From Streptomyces nojiriensis (lineage in GTDB: Bacteria > Actinomycetota > Actinomycetes > Streptomycetales > Streptomycetaceae): a stretch of DNA of 64,000 nt. The notes beneath the pieces were generated by a model that was given only the letters and a program-made list of their open reading frames with translations, was not told the origin of the DNA and ran no database searches. A program made the position numbers and the translations under genes. Numbering within the stretch: the first letter of the stretch is position 1; every line of letters starts with the position of its first letter. Shown in pieces: positions 8,789 to 17,008 of this stretch. Where the stretch lies: the NCBI RefSeq assembly GCF_017639205.1, contig NZ_CP071139.1, positions 744,001-808,000 of the forward strand, in the 5' to 3' direction.

Positions 8789-8952
8789 GATCTCTCATCA
8801 GATGATCCACTTTGAAGACGGACCCTAGGGGGACGGGACGGCTCCTGGTACTCGTCCGCTTCGAGCTCCGGCCCGACCGTGCCGCCCAGCATGCTGTTCC
8901 AGCAGTGCGACCGGGCGGGCACCGAAGGAACCCCCGTCACCGAAGAACGCTT

Positions 8953-9489
8953 CTATGCCTCTACGAAGCTGTCGGTCGTCGAGGCCTGGGTGCCGCGCAA
9001 CCGGCGGCGCCTGACCAGGAGAACAGCGGTGCGTGTGAGGACCATGGCCAGGGCCATGAACACGAAGGCGTTCGAGTAGACGTCCTGTCCGCTCAGCTTG
9101 TTCTCGATGCTGAACAGGATGACATCCTGCGCGAACCAGTGCTCGGAACCGTAGGCGAACAGCACGCGGGAGGCGGACATCAGGGTCCAGACGATCGCGT
9201 AGGCGATGCCGCCCTTGGTGTAGACCTCACCGTCGGAGCCTCGGTGGGCGGGCAGCAGAATCGCGGCGATCAGGCCACAGATAACTCCGGCACCGATACC
9301 GGCCAGTTGGAGCCAGGGGTCGTTCCCGTCCAGGGGGAGCGTGTGGACGAAGAGAGCGATCACGATCGCGATCGCGATGATCGAGCGCAGCAGCCGCATG
9401 TTGGTGATCTGGCGGGTACCCAGGTCGGTGGACAGGATGATGATCAGGATCACCCCGCTGGCGATCAAGGCGGTCAGGAACGGGCTCAT
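8953..9489 (-). CDS. Small integral membrane protein (178 aa)
   Basis: A 178-residue protein with about five hydrophobic segments: FLTALIASGVILIIIL, LLRSIIAIAIVIALFVH, LAGIGAGVICGLIAAILL, GIAYAIVWTLMSASRVLFAY and AFVFMALAMVLTRTAVLLV. A basic patch VRRRRLRG precedes a short hydrophilic tail. The fold recalls CcdC/DUF1453-type membrane proteins, but I am not sure of that. It stands alone between mobile elements, with divergent or convergent sequence that shows no partner gene. The start ATG at 9489 gives a normal N-terminus just before the first helix. Confidence 0.75.
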   Translation of the reverse strand: MSPFLTALIASGVILIIILSTDLGTRQITNMRLLRSIIAIAIVIALFVHTLPLDGNDPWLQLAGIGAGVICGLIAAILLPAHRGSDGEVYTKGGIAYAIVWTLMSASRVLFAYGSEHWFAQDVILFSIENKLSGQDVYSNAFVFMALAMVLTRTAVLLVRRRRLRGTQASTTDSFVEA

Positions 9490-10255
9490 GGGGCAACCCC
9501 TCGTTTCGATGAGTACGGGGGCGCTTCACGCCTCTCCCGGATCTTCCACTCCAAGGCTAGGGAGCGGGAGCGGTGGACCTGGACAATCGACTGATGGACC
9601 GGCTGTCCATCGACCGGTGGACACGTGCGATCGGCGGGTGCGGCGTAGCTGAAGCGCAGGGTGGCGCCGAGCTTGCTCTGGTACACGTGTCACCCAGCAC
9701 CGCCGGCCCGTTCTGGGAATGGGTGCGCTTGTGACACTGGGTGGGCGTCAGCCTGGTTGGGGCGGTGGTGCCTGCGTTCCCCGACTATTGGTTCTGATCA
9801 TGGCTGTCATGGAGTGATCAAGCTGCTGCCGCAAGAAGCGCATCTCCGCGGTTGCCGGCTGCCATGGACGTGACTGTTCTGATGCATATGGCAGCGGTTC
9901 CCTTTCGTGGGCGGCACGCGTACGTACCCGGGGCTCCCGTCGCCCGCCATTGCATGACGTTGCGATGAGGTACCGCCGGAGGGCGACACGCTGTGCGCGG
10001 GATGGGCCAGCCCTGCAAGTCCCGCACCCTGTCGCCCACCAGGGGGCCGGCATTCAACAGATATGACCAACGCCCTCACCTGCGCAGACGACTTGATGGC
10101 GCGCACTGAGAGGGGTAGGGGGCCAGCTCCGCAACCGGGGCGTTGAAGGCGCTGCTGGCCCCGGTCGGTAGGGGAGGCCGGGGCCGGTCTGGTTCCGACC
10201 TTGGAGACGGAATGGCTGTAGGCCGAGGCGCCGTGGGCCCGTCGGCGGGCCGCAG
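9490..10255. other. Gene-poor stretch between mobile elements
   Basis: About 770 bases with only short overlapping open frames in several registers and no coherent protein. Around 9690-9750 the words GTGTCAC, CACCCAG and CTGGGTG recur in both orientations, but they do not make a clean hairpin or IS end. The stretch leads into a decayed transposase, so it may be worn mobile DNA. No RNA gene was recognised. Confidence 0.5.
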
Positions 10256-10669
10256 GTCACCGAGTGGCGGGAGACGCCCGCCGAGTTCGGTCCCTGGCCC
10301 ACTGTCTACGGACGCTTCCGCGTGTGGCTGGCCGCCGGACAGGCCGGGGACAGCCCGCAGTTCGTCCCCGTGCTCTCGCCGGTGAGAGTCCGGCTCCCGG
10401 TCGGCCGTGTCCCGCGGCAACCGCGACTACCTGCGCAAACGCGGAATTAAACCGTCATCCCGGATAAGAAGGACCAGGCCGCCAACCGCAAGAAGAAGGG
10501 CGCACGAGGCGGCCGGCCCATCGGCCACGACGTCGACCTCCACAAGGAACGGAACACCGTCGAACGCCTGATCAACAAGCTGAAAGCCTGGCGAGGCATC
10601 GCGCCGCCATGATCTGGATCGACGACCTGGTGAAAACCGCCGGCCGATCACGACATCACACAGGCCCTA
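10256..10669 (+). pseudogene. Remnant of an IS5-family transposase
   Basis: Pieces of an IS5 transposase survive in different frames. TEWRETPAEFGPWPTVYGRF comes first, then RGNRDYLRKRGIK, then TVIPDKKDQAANRKKKGARG and KERNTVERLINKLKAWRGIA, ending MIWIDDLVKTAGR. The catalytic centre between the first two pieces is deleted, and at least two frameshifts and a stop are present. It has no function as a transposase. The remnant ends in CTAG at 10667-10670, exactly where the intact IS630-type element begins, so that element landed on its edge. This remnant is more diverged from the two IS5-type copies nearby than they are from each other. Confidence 0.8.
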
Positions 10670-11802
10670 GTCTTCCGAGTCAGGAATTCTGTTCAGATAT
10701 GTAGGCTTGGCCTGTGGCGCGTACTGGGCGGCCGAAGGCCGAGTTGATCCTGTCGGGTGAGGAACGGGCTGCGCTCGAGGGGTGGGTGCGGCGCCGTTCC
10801 ACGCCGCAGGCGTGGGCCTTGCGCTGTCGGATCATCCTGGCCTGCGCGGAAGGTGCTTCCAACAAGGACGTTGCCGCCCGGCTCGACTCGACGCCGCATG
10901 CGGTGGGCCGCTGGCGGGCGCGTTTCGTCGAGCATCGGATCGCCGGCCTGGGAGACATGCCCCGCTCGGGCGGTCCCCGGACGGTGACCGACGAGCAGGT
11001 GGCCTCGCTGGTCACCAGGACGCTGGAGTCGGCTCCGAAGAACGCAACCCACTGGTCGACTCGCTCGATGGCGAAGGAAGTGGGTCTGTCGCAGTCGACC
11101 GTGTCACGGGTCTGGCGGGCGTTCGGCCTGCAGCCACATCGCTCGGAGACGTTCAAGCTGTCGACAGACCCGTACTTCGTCGACAAGGTTCACGACGTCG
11201 TCGGCCTCTATCTGGACCCGCCCGAGCGGGCCCTGGTCTTCTGTGTGGACGAGAAGTCGCAGATCCAGGCATTGGACCGCTCGCAGCCGGTGCTGCCGAT
11301 GATGCCCGGAGTACCGCAACGCGTCACGCATGACTACGTCCGCGCCGGGACCACCACTCTGTTCGCCGCTCTCGAGGTGGCCACCGGCAAGGTCATCGGT
11401 TCCCTGCACCGCCGCCACCGGGCCGAGGAGTTCAGGAAGTTCCTCATCAAGCTCGACCGGGAAGTGCCGGACGGCCTCGACATCCACCTCGTGCTGGACA
11501 ACTACGCCACCCACAAGACCCCGGCCATCAAGACCTGGCTGCTGGCCCACCCCCGGTTCCACCTGCACTTCACACCCACCGGATCGTCCTGGCTCAATCT
11601 TGTGGAGCGATGGTTCGCCGAGCTGACGAACAAGCAGATACGACGAGGCGTCCACAAGTCCGTCCAGGCTCTGGAGAAGGACATCCGGACATGGATCGCA
11701 GCCTGGAACACCGACCCCAGGCCCTACGTATGGACCAGGACCGCGGACGAGATCCTCGAACGCCTCGCCTCATATCTGAACAGAATTCCTGACTCAGAAG
11801 AC
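10670..11802. mobile_element. Complete IS630-family insertion sequence (1133 bp)
   Basis: Near-perfect 32-base terminal inverted repeats (10670-10701 and 11771-11802, one mismatch) begin GTCTTCYGAGTCAGGAATTC. They are flanked on both sides by TA, the standard IS630/mariner target duplication, here inside CTAG. A single full-length transposase fills the element. It looks intact and probably recent. Confidence 0.9.
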
Positions 11803-11805
11803 TAG
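10714..11805 (+). CDS. IS630-family transposase
   Basis: A 363-residue transposase. The N-terminus has a homeodomain-like helix-turn-helix region (CAEGASNKDVAARLDSTPHAV, about residues 44-65) and a second one (SMAKEVGLSQSTVSRVWRAF). The DDE catalytic domain follows: VDEKSQIQ, then LDNYATHKTP, then SSWLNLVERWFAELT. Start GTG at 10714, 44 bases inside the left end. The reading frame passes through the right terminal repeat. Its TAG stop is built from the target-site TA plus the next G, so the stop codon is supplied by the insertion site and not by the element. Confidence 0.92.
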   Translation: MARTGRPKAELILSGEERAALEGWVRRRSTPQAWALRCRIILACAEGASNKDVAARLDSTPHAVGRWRARFVEHRIAGLGDMPRSGGPRTVTDEQVASLVTRTLESAPKNATHWSTRSMAKEVGLSQSTVSRVWRAFGLQPHRSETFKLSTDPYFVDKVHDVVGLYLDPPERALVFCVDEKSQIQALDRSQPVLPMMPGVPQRVTHDYVRAGTTTLFAALEVATGKVIGSLHRRHRAEEFRKFLIKLDREVPDGLDIHLVLDNYATHKTPAIKTWLLAHPRFHLHFTPTGSSWLNLVERWFAELTNKQIRRGVHKSVQALEKDIRTWIAAWNTDPRPYVWTRTADEILERLASYLNRIPDSED

Positions 11806-12694
11806 GGCGTGTCCGCAATGTCAGCCGGGGAGCCATAGTCGCAGGCAGGCGAGGGTGACCAGGGCTTTGTAGTGGCGGGCTCGTTTGTCGTAGCGGGTGG
11901 CGAGGGCCTTGTTCTGCTTGAGCCTGTTGAAGCAGCGTTCGACGACGTTGCGGCGCCGGTAGACCTCACGGTCGAGACGGCACAGGCTCTCTCCGCGTCG
12001 ACGCCGTCCGCTGATCTGGTCGACGCGTTCGGGGATGGTGCAGGCGATGCCGCGTTTGCGCAGGTAGGAGCGGATCTTGCGGGATGAGTAGCCCTTGTCG
12101 CCGACCACCCGTTCCGGTCGGGTCCGGGGCCGGCCCGGCCCGCACCGCTTGATGCGGATGCGGGCCATGACCGGCTCGAACTGCGTGCAGTCGTTCACGT
12201 TCCCGCCGGTGAGCGTGAACGCGAGAGGGCGGCCCCGGCCGTCGCAGGCGAGGTGGATCTTGGTGCTCAGTCCGCCTCGGGACCGGCCGAGTGCCTCACC
12301 GGTCCAGGGCCCCCTTTTCGGGCTCCGGCAGCGTGCTGGTGGGCCCGCACGATCGTCGAGTCGACGCAGACAACCGACCAGTCGACTTCGCCGATCGCAT
12401 CCGAGTGCTGCTGGACGTGGGCCAGGAGCCGGTCCCAGGTTCCGTCCGCCGACCAGCGGCGGAACCGTTCGTAGACCGTCTTCCACGGCCCATACCGTTC
12501 GGGCAGGTCCCGCCAGGCAGCACCCGTGGACAGCTTCCACAGGATGCCGTTGAGGACCTGCCGCCGGTCCCGCACCGGACGTCCCATCCGGGGCGGAGCC
12601 AGTAACGGTCCGATGATTTCCCAGGCCTGATCGGTCAGTTCATGACGTCGCACCACGAACGGAGTAACGACCGATCGACATTGCGGACACGGCC
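11805..12694. mobile_element. Second IS5-family element (890 bp)
   Basis: The ends GGCGTGTCCGCAATGTC near 11806 and its inverse near 12675-12692 (rc GGCCGTGTCCGCAATGTC) form terminal repeats of about 18 bases with one mismatch. TA within CTAG lies on both outer sides. The element abuts the IS630-type copy on its left and the IS481-type copy on its right, each sharing a CTAG. Its ends differ from those of the passenger-carrying element at 7293, so the two are different IS species. Confidence 0.82.
11821..12656 (-). CDS. IS5-family transposase with -1 frameshift
   Basis: ORF A runs from 12656 to 12267 (RRHELTDQAWEIIGPLLAPP, WRDLPERYGPWKTVYERF, VDSTIVRAHQHAAGARK). ORF B in the -1 frame runs to 11821 (GRSRGGLSTKIHLACDGRG, VGDKGYSSRKIRSYLRKRG, RNVVERCFNRLKQNKALATR). 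All DDE residues are present. The frame change again falls at an A4G5 run after HAAGARK. Both halves are intact, so the element is probably functional through programmed frameshifting. The C-terminus ends HYKALVTLACLRLWLPG, the usual family tail. Confidence 0.87.
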
Positions 12695-13677
12695 TAGGTG
12701 TATTGACCCGCAGCGTTGTTGACGCGGCTGATGGGTGGGTGTCCGTCCAGTGCGGTGTGGCAGCGGTGGTGGTTGTAGGTGTGGAGGAAGTCTGCCAGGG
12801 CCTGGGTCCGCTCGTCGTTTGAGGTGTAGGGCCGTAGGTAGGCCCATTCGTCGAGCAGGGTTCGGTTGAAGCGTTCGACCTTGCCGTTGGTCTGCGGCCG
12901 GTAGGGCCTGATCTTCTTGTGGGTGATGCCGGCCGTGGTCAGGGCCTGGGTGAACTGCTTCGACTTGTAGCAGGATCCGTTGTCGGTCAGCACGCGTTCG
13001 ACGGTGATGCCGTGGGCGGCGAAGAACGCGTTCGCTCGGTGCCAGAAGGCGATCGCGGTGTGCTGGCGTTCGTCGGGCAGGACTTCGCTGTAGGCCAGGC
13101 GGGAGTGGTCGTCGACCGCGGAATGGATGAACGAGTAGCCGATCACCGGGTGGCAGCTCTTGCGCCGGCTGGTGGTGGCGAGTTTGTTGTCCATCGCGGT
13201 GCGGCGGTCCATGACCTTGTGGCCGCCGCCGTCGGGGATGTTGCCGAGCTTCTTGATGTCGACATGGACGAGCTCGCCGGGGCGGGCGCGTTCGTAACGG
13301 CGGATGGCCTGGCCGGTGGGCCGGTCCAGGAAGGCGAGGCGGTTCAGGCCGTGCCGGGCCAGGATCCGGTGGACGGTCGAGGCGGGCAGGCCCAGGACCG
13401 GTCCGATCCGTGCCGGGCCGAGCTTGCGGGTTCTGCGCAGGTCGCAGACCCGGGCCTCGATGCCGGCGGGCGTCCGGCGGGGTGTCGTCAGGGGGCGGCT
13501 GGAGCGGTCGTGGAGCCCTGCGTCGCCTTCCGTCCGCCAGCGGCGGACCCACTTGTGAGCGGTAGCCCGCGATATGCCCATCTCAGCCGCGACGTGCGCG
13601 ACAGGGCGGCCCGAGCGGACACGTTCGACCAGCAGCCGCCTACCGAAGACGGTCAGCCGGGCATTACGGTGGGACAC
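12694..13677 (-). CDS. IS481-family transposase
   Basis: A 327-residue transposase. The N-terminal helix-turn-helix (VAHVAAEMGISRATAHKWVR, about residues 25-45) is followed by an rve integrase-core domain with DDE residues: D in VHVDIKKLG, D in RVLTDNGSCY and E in NGKVERFNRT. The start ATG at 13677 lies about 100 bases inside the right end. Its TAG stop (12694-12696) is formed by the CTAG target duplication outside the element, as for the IS630-type copy. Full length, no frameshift. Confidence 0.93.
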   Translation of the reverse strand: MSHRNARLTVFGRRLLVERVRSGRPVAHVAAEMGISRATAHKWVRRWRTEGDAGLHDRSSRPLTTPRRTPAGIEARVCDLRRTRKLGPARIGPVLGLPASTVHRILARHGLNRLAFLDRPTGQAIRRYERARPGELVHVDIKKLGNIPDGGGHKVMDRRTAMDNKLATTSRRKSCHPVIGYSFIHSAVDDHSRLAYSEVLPDERQHTAIAFWHRANAFFAAHGITVERVLTDNGSCYKSKQFTQALTTAGITHKKIRPYRPQTNGKVERFNRTLLDEWAYLRPYTSNDERTQALADFLHTYNHHRCHTALDGHPPISRVNNAAGQYT

Positions 13678-13782
13678 GAAGACCTCCGTCGTGGAATGGG
13701 TTCCTAGACAGCTCCCACCACACCGGAGGTCTTCGCCATGTTCAAGACCTGACCAGTGTCAACAACGCTCGTGATCAATACA
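12699..13782. mobile_element. Complete IS481-family insertion sequence (1084 bp)
   Basis: The ends begin TGTATTGA and finish TCAATACA, with about 25-base imperfect repeats sharing AGCGTTGTTGAC. Identical CCTAGG hexamers flank both sides (12693-12698 and 13783-13788). This matches the NCTAGN target duplication known for IS481. The element is therefore a simple, complete insertion. Confidence 0.9.
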
Positions 13783-13786
13783 CCTA

Positions 13787-13949
13787 GGCCGTCTCTTTCG
13801 GATCTTGTCGGCCGAGCCCGCGGCGTCCGGTGCCGTGCATGGCAAGGCGGAGGAGCGCACCGTGTACTGGACGTACTCGGGTGCCCCGACAACGCGGCCA
13901 CGTGCGGTGCCGGGCGTCGCGGGCCCGGCAAGATCCGAAAGAGACGCCC
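13787..13949. mobile_element. MITE, copy 1 (163 bp)
   Basis: A non-coding, strongly palindromic 163-base unit. Its ends GGCCGTCTCTTTCGGATCTTG and the inverse (23-base repeats with two mismatches) are flanked by TA on both sides inside CTAG. The interior also has dyad-related GC-rich words. A near-identical unit of exactly the same length lies at 26233. Small open frames inside are compositional. It has no transposase and must be moved in trans, by an unknown enzyme that targets TA or CTAG. Confidence 0.85.
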
Positions 13950-14000
13950 TAGGTCCAACCGCGTATGGCGGGGGCGGGGACGGGTTGCGAGACTGCCGGG

Positions 14001-14801
14001 ATGGATGAGCTTCCCGCGTCACGCGTGGACACGTACCTGCGGCGGATCGGGGCGGCGCGGCCCGGGTCGGCGAGTGCGGCCGCCCTGCGCGACCTGCACC
14101 TGCGGCACCTGCGGACCGTCCCCTTCGAGAGCCTGTCCATCCACCTGGGACAGGAGATCGTGCTGGAGGGGGAGGCACTGCTCGACAAGCTGCTGCTCGG
14201 CGGCCGCGGCGGATTCTGTTACGAGCTGAACGGCGCGTTCGCGCTGCTGCTGCACTCCCTGGGCTACAGGGTGGAGCTGCTGCAGGCCCGGGTGCACTCG
14301 GCCGACGGCGGGCAGGGCGTGCCCTACGACCACCTGGCGCTGCGCGTGGAGTGCGAAGACGGCCGCCCGTGGCTGGCGGACGTGGGCTTCGGCGACCACA
14401 GCCACTTTCCGCTGGCCTTCGGCGAGCGCGGCGAGCAGACCGACCCGGGCGGCGTGTTCCGGATCGTGCCGGCCGGCGGCCCGGAGGGGGACCTCGACGT
14501 CCTCCGGGACGGCGTGCCCCGGTACCGGCTGGAGACGCGCCCCCGGCTCCTGTCCGACTTCGTGACCGGCGCCTGGTGGCACAGCACCTCGCCCACGTCG
14601 GGTTTCACCCGCAAGCCGGTGTGCTCGCTGCTGACGGAGACCGGCCGGACCACCCTCAGCGACCGCGTGCTGACGGTCACGGCCGACGGGGAACGGACCG
14701 AGCGGACCCTGGTCGACGACGCCGAGGTCCTGGCCGCCTACCGCACCCACTTCGGCATCGACCTGCCCCGCGTCCCGGTCCCGCTTCACCCCCGCCCCTG
14801 A
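14001..14801 (+). CDS. Arylamine N-acetyltransferase (NAT family)
   Basis: A 266-residue cytosolic enzyme of the NAT family that transfers acetyl from acetyl-CoA to arylamines, hydrazines or N-hydroxyarylamines. The catalytic triad is visible: Cys73 in RGGFCYE, His111 in YDHLALRV and Asp127 in ADVGFGD, with the usual spacing and length. The ATG at 14001 is chosen because it gives the family N-terminus (DELPASRVDTYLRRIGA); an upstream in-frame GTG adds a non-conserved stretch that reaches the MITE edge. It lies only about 50 bases from the MITE, so its promoter may overlap or have been altered by that insertion. Confidence 0.92.
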   Translation: MDELPASRVDTYLRRIGAARPGSASAAALRDLHLRHLRTVPFESLSIHLGQEIVLEGEALLDKLLLGGRGGFCYELNGAFALLLHSLGYRVELLQARVHSADGGQGVPYDHLALRVECEDGRPWLADVGFGDHSHFPLAFGERGEQTDPGGVFRIVPAGGPEGDLDVLRDGVPRYRLETRPRLLSDFVTGAWWHSTSPTSGFTRKPVCSLLTETGRTTLSDRVLTVTADGERTERTLVDDAEVLAAYRTHFGIDLPRVPVPLHPRP

Positions 14802-14835
14802 GGCCGGGCACGGGCGGCGCGCGGCGCGTACGGCG

Positions 14836-15597
14836 TCAGCTGCGTTCGAAGCCGTGCGAGTGGCCGATGACGGCGAAGCCGCGGCGCTCGTACCAGTGGC
14901 GCGGCCAGTCCGTGGCATCGGCGGTCAGGAAGCAGAAGTCGCTGCCGTGGGCGGCGGCCAGGCGCAGGGCGCCCGCCAGGACGGCGTCGGCGTAGCCGCG
15001 TCCGAGGTGGGCCTCCGAGGTGATCAGGTCCTCGATCTGGGCCGTGCCGGTCGCCCGGTCGACGTAGAGATCGGCCCATGAGGCGACCTCGCCCGCCTGG
15101 GTTCGGGCACCGATGAACCGGACGACGTCGGCCCCGCGCCGGCGGGCCTCGCGCCGGTCGACGAGCTGGCGCAGGACCTCGTCGTCCGCGTCCGGGAGGA
15201 ATCCGCGCCACCGCCGGGTCAGCGGCACGCGCAGCGCGTCGAGGTCCACCTCCTGGGCAGTTCCGGCGTCCGGCACCGGGCCCGTGTGCAGCATGACGAG
15301 GTAGGTGGAGTGGGTGTATCCGGCCCGGATCAGCGGCCCCGCGCAGGCCTTGCCGGTGTCGTCGTCGAGTACGGAGATCAGCCGGTGCGGCAGGTGCCCC
15401 AGGGCTTCCTCCGCGAGGGCGGGCAGCGCCTCGGGGTCGACGGCCGCGTCGATGACGACCTGGTTGTTCGCATAGGACTGCGCGAACGCGTCGTCGTACA
15501 CGGCGAACCCGCCGGGAAGGGACGTGGTGCGCCCGGCCTGGCGGCGGGCGAAGTCCGAAAGGAAGGCGTTGACGCGCTGGAGTGCTGGGCTCGGCAT
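14836..15597 (-). CDS. GNAT-family N-acetyltransferase
   Basis: A 253-residue protein. The C-terminal half holds a GNAT fold: the sequence ASWADLYVDRATGTAQIEDL, then the acetyl-CoA-binding region HLGRGYADAVLAGALRLAA, then a strand and helix DFCFLTADATDWPRHWYERR ending GFAVIGHSHGFE. The N-terminal half (about 1-120) is less conserved and may be a second, degenerate GNAT-like domain. The acceptor substrate is unknown. Convergent with the NAT gene (34 bases between stops). Confidence 0.85.
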   Translation of the reverse strand: MPSPALQRVNAFLSDFARRQAGRTTSLPGGFAVYDDAFAQSYANNQVVIDAAVDPEALPALAEEALGHLPHRLISVLDDDTGKACAGPLIRAGYTHSTYLVMLHTGPVPDAGTAQEVDLDALRVPLTRRWRGFLPDADDEVLRQLVDRREARRRGADVVRFIGARTQAGEVASWADLYVDRATGTAQIEDLITSEAHLGRGYADAVLAGALRLAAAHGSDFCFLTADATDWPRHWYERRGFAVIGHSHGFERS

Positions 15598-15656
15598 GGG
15601 CCGAGCCTATGCAGCCGGGGCCGTGGGCGCCTTCGAATTCTTCCGGCGGGCGGCCG

Positions 15657-16901
15657 TCACAGGCGGAGGACGACCAGCGCGGTGTCGTCGGTGATGCCGC
15701 CCGCGGGGATGAGTTCGGCCAGCAGGGCGTCGGCGAGGACGTCGGGGTCGGCGGTGCGGTGTCGTACGAGGGCGTCGGCGAGCCTGCCCAGGCCGACGTC
15801 GATGTCCTCGCGGCGGCGTTCGATGAGCCCGTCGGTGTAGAGGACGAGGGTGGAGCCTTCGGCGAAGGGGAGCTGGGCCTCGGGACGGCGGGCGTGCTCG
15901 GGCCGGGCGCCGAGCGGGGGGTCGGTGGCCCGGTCGAGGAAGGTGACCGTGCCGTCGGGGTGGCAGAGCAGGGGCGGGGGGTGGCCGGCGCTGCTGTAGG
16001 TGAGGGTGCGGCTGTTCCAGTCGATGAAGACGGACACGGCGGTGGTGGACTCGGCGCCGTCGATGGAGCGGGCGTACAGGCCGAGGACCTCCAGGGCCTG
16101 GGCCGGGCCCTCGGCGACGTGGGAGGCGGCCGACAGGGCGCTGCGCAGCTGGCCCATGACGCCGGCCGCCCCGAGTCCGTGGCCGACGACGTCGCCGACG
16201 GCCACGGCCGTGCGGCCGGGCCGGTCGACGAGGTCGTACCAGTCGCCGCACACGTTCAGGGCCACGGTGGCGGGCCGGTAGCGGACGGCGGCCCGGTGGT
16301 GGCCGAGCGGGCGCGGCGCGGGCAGCAGGGTCTCCTGGAGGTGGAGGGCCACCTCGCGCTCGTGGGCGTGGGCCCGGCGCAGGCGTTCGTTGACCTCCTG
16401 GAGCTCCCGGCCGCGGGTGTAGATCTCGGCCTCCAACACCTGGGCGTGGTCGCCGCCGCTGCGGGCGCCGGCCCGGATGAGCTCGGTGACCTCTTCCACC
16501 CGGTGCAGGAGCAGCGCCACGGTGCCGTCGGGGGCGAGGACGGGCACGTTGACGGGGCTCCAGTAGCGCTCGTGCCAGACCCCGGATCCGTCGGGGTACT
16601 CGACGTCGTAGCGCTGGACGGCCATGCTGTCGGGCTCCCCGGTGGCCGCGACCCGCTCCAGGGAGGCGCGCAGGTTGCGCATGCCGTTCGCCGCCGGATC
16701 GTTGGGGTTGTCGGGGAAGACGTCGAAGAGGTAGCGGTCGATGATCTGCTCGCGGCTGCGGCCGGAGGTCTCCAGGAACGACTCGTTGACGTCCAGGTAC
16801 ACCAGGTCAGGGGTCAGCAGGGCGACCGCGCCCGGAAGGGCGTGGAAGACCGCGTGATAGTCGATCCCTGATCCGTCCACATCCACCTGTTCGCGCGCCA
16901 C
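15657..16901 (-). CDS. PAS domain / SpoIIE-type PP2C phosphatase
   Basis: A 414-residue signalling protein. An N-terminal PAS domain (about 12-135: FHALPGAVALLTPDLVYLDV, ETSGRSREQIIDRYLFDVFP) is followed by a linker helix rich in charged residues (about 150-190) and a SpoIIE/PP2C phosphatase domain (about 200-414). Metal-binding motifs are GDWYDLV, VGDVVGHG, LYTDGLIERR and GITDDTALVVLRL. Such proteins dephosphorylate anti-anti-sigma factors, releasing sigma factors of the SigB/WhiG type. Streptomycetes have dozens. No anti-sigma partner is seen nearby, so its target is elsewhere. Soluble, no membrane segment. Confidence 0.9.
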   Translation of the reverse strand: MAREQVDVDGSGIDYHAVFHALPGAVALLTPDLVYLDVNESFLETSGRSREQIIDRYLFDVFPDNPNDPAANGMRNLRASLERVAATGEPDSMAVQRYDVEYPDGSGVWHERYWSPVNVPVLAPDGTVALLLHRVEEVTELIRAGARSGGDHAQVLEAEIYTRGRELQEVNERLRRAHAHEREVALHLQETLLPAPRPLGHHRAAVRYRPATVALNVCGDWYDLVDRPGRTAVAVGDVVGHGLGAAGVMGQLRSALSAASHVAEGPAQALEVLGLYARSIDGAESTTAVSVFIDWNSRTLTYSSAGHPPPLLCHPDGTVTFLDRATDPPLGARPEHARRPEAQLPFAEGSTLVLYTDGLIERRREDIDVGLGRLADALVRHRTADPDVLADALLAELIPAGGITDDTALVVLRL

Positions 16902-16959
16902 CGCCGGTCATGAGGTCGTTTCCACGATAGGTGCGACCTTGCGGGGCGGGCCCGCCGTC

Positions 16960-16995
16960 GGCCCGGCATTGAGCCGTTCGGCTCAATGCCGGGCC
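16960..16995. terminator. Terminator hairpin after nadE
   Basis: Perfect 15-base arms (GGCCCGGCATTGAGC and its complement) with a six-base loop CGTTCG begin 13 bases past the nadE stop. It ends nadE transcription and separates it from the phosphatase gene on the same strand. Confidence 0.85.
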
Positions 16996-17008
16996 GGCGC
17001 GGGGCGGC

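Larger units (their letters stand above)
7293..8826. mobile_element. IS5-family element with a probable passenger gene
   Basis: The first 24 bases (7293-7316) are repeated perfectly inverted at 8803-8826. Each begins with CTAG, then GGGTCCGTCTTCAAAGTGGAT. Between them lie the transposase (minus strand) and, outside its 3' end, a 170-codon gene on the plus strand. A degenerate inner copy of the end (GTCTTCAAGG near 7921) lies where an ordinary IS5 element would stop. The outer ends therefore bracket about 600 bases of extra DNA. CTAG fits the YTAR target preference of the IS5 group. Because CTAG is itself palindromic, target duplication and repeat cannot be told apart. Confidence 0.7.

Noticed and set aside
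9690..9750. Hairpin or small RNA from GTGTCAC/CACCCAG/CTGGGTG words
   Set aside because: The words are in different order on the two arms and do not make a continuous stem.
9748..10106. Minus-strand frames of 99 and 101 codons in the gene-poor stretch
   Set aside because: They overlap in two registers, lack a ribosome site and show no coherent protein pattern.
13805..14008. Short frames inside the MITE (SAEPAASGAVHGKAEERTVY) repeated in the second copy
   Set aside because: They are conserved only because the whole DNA unit is conserved; there is no ribosome site, and the frame continues differently after each copy.
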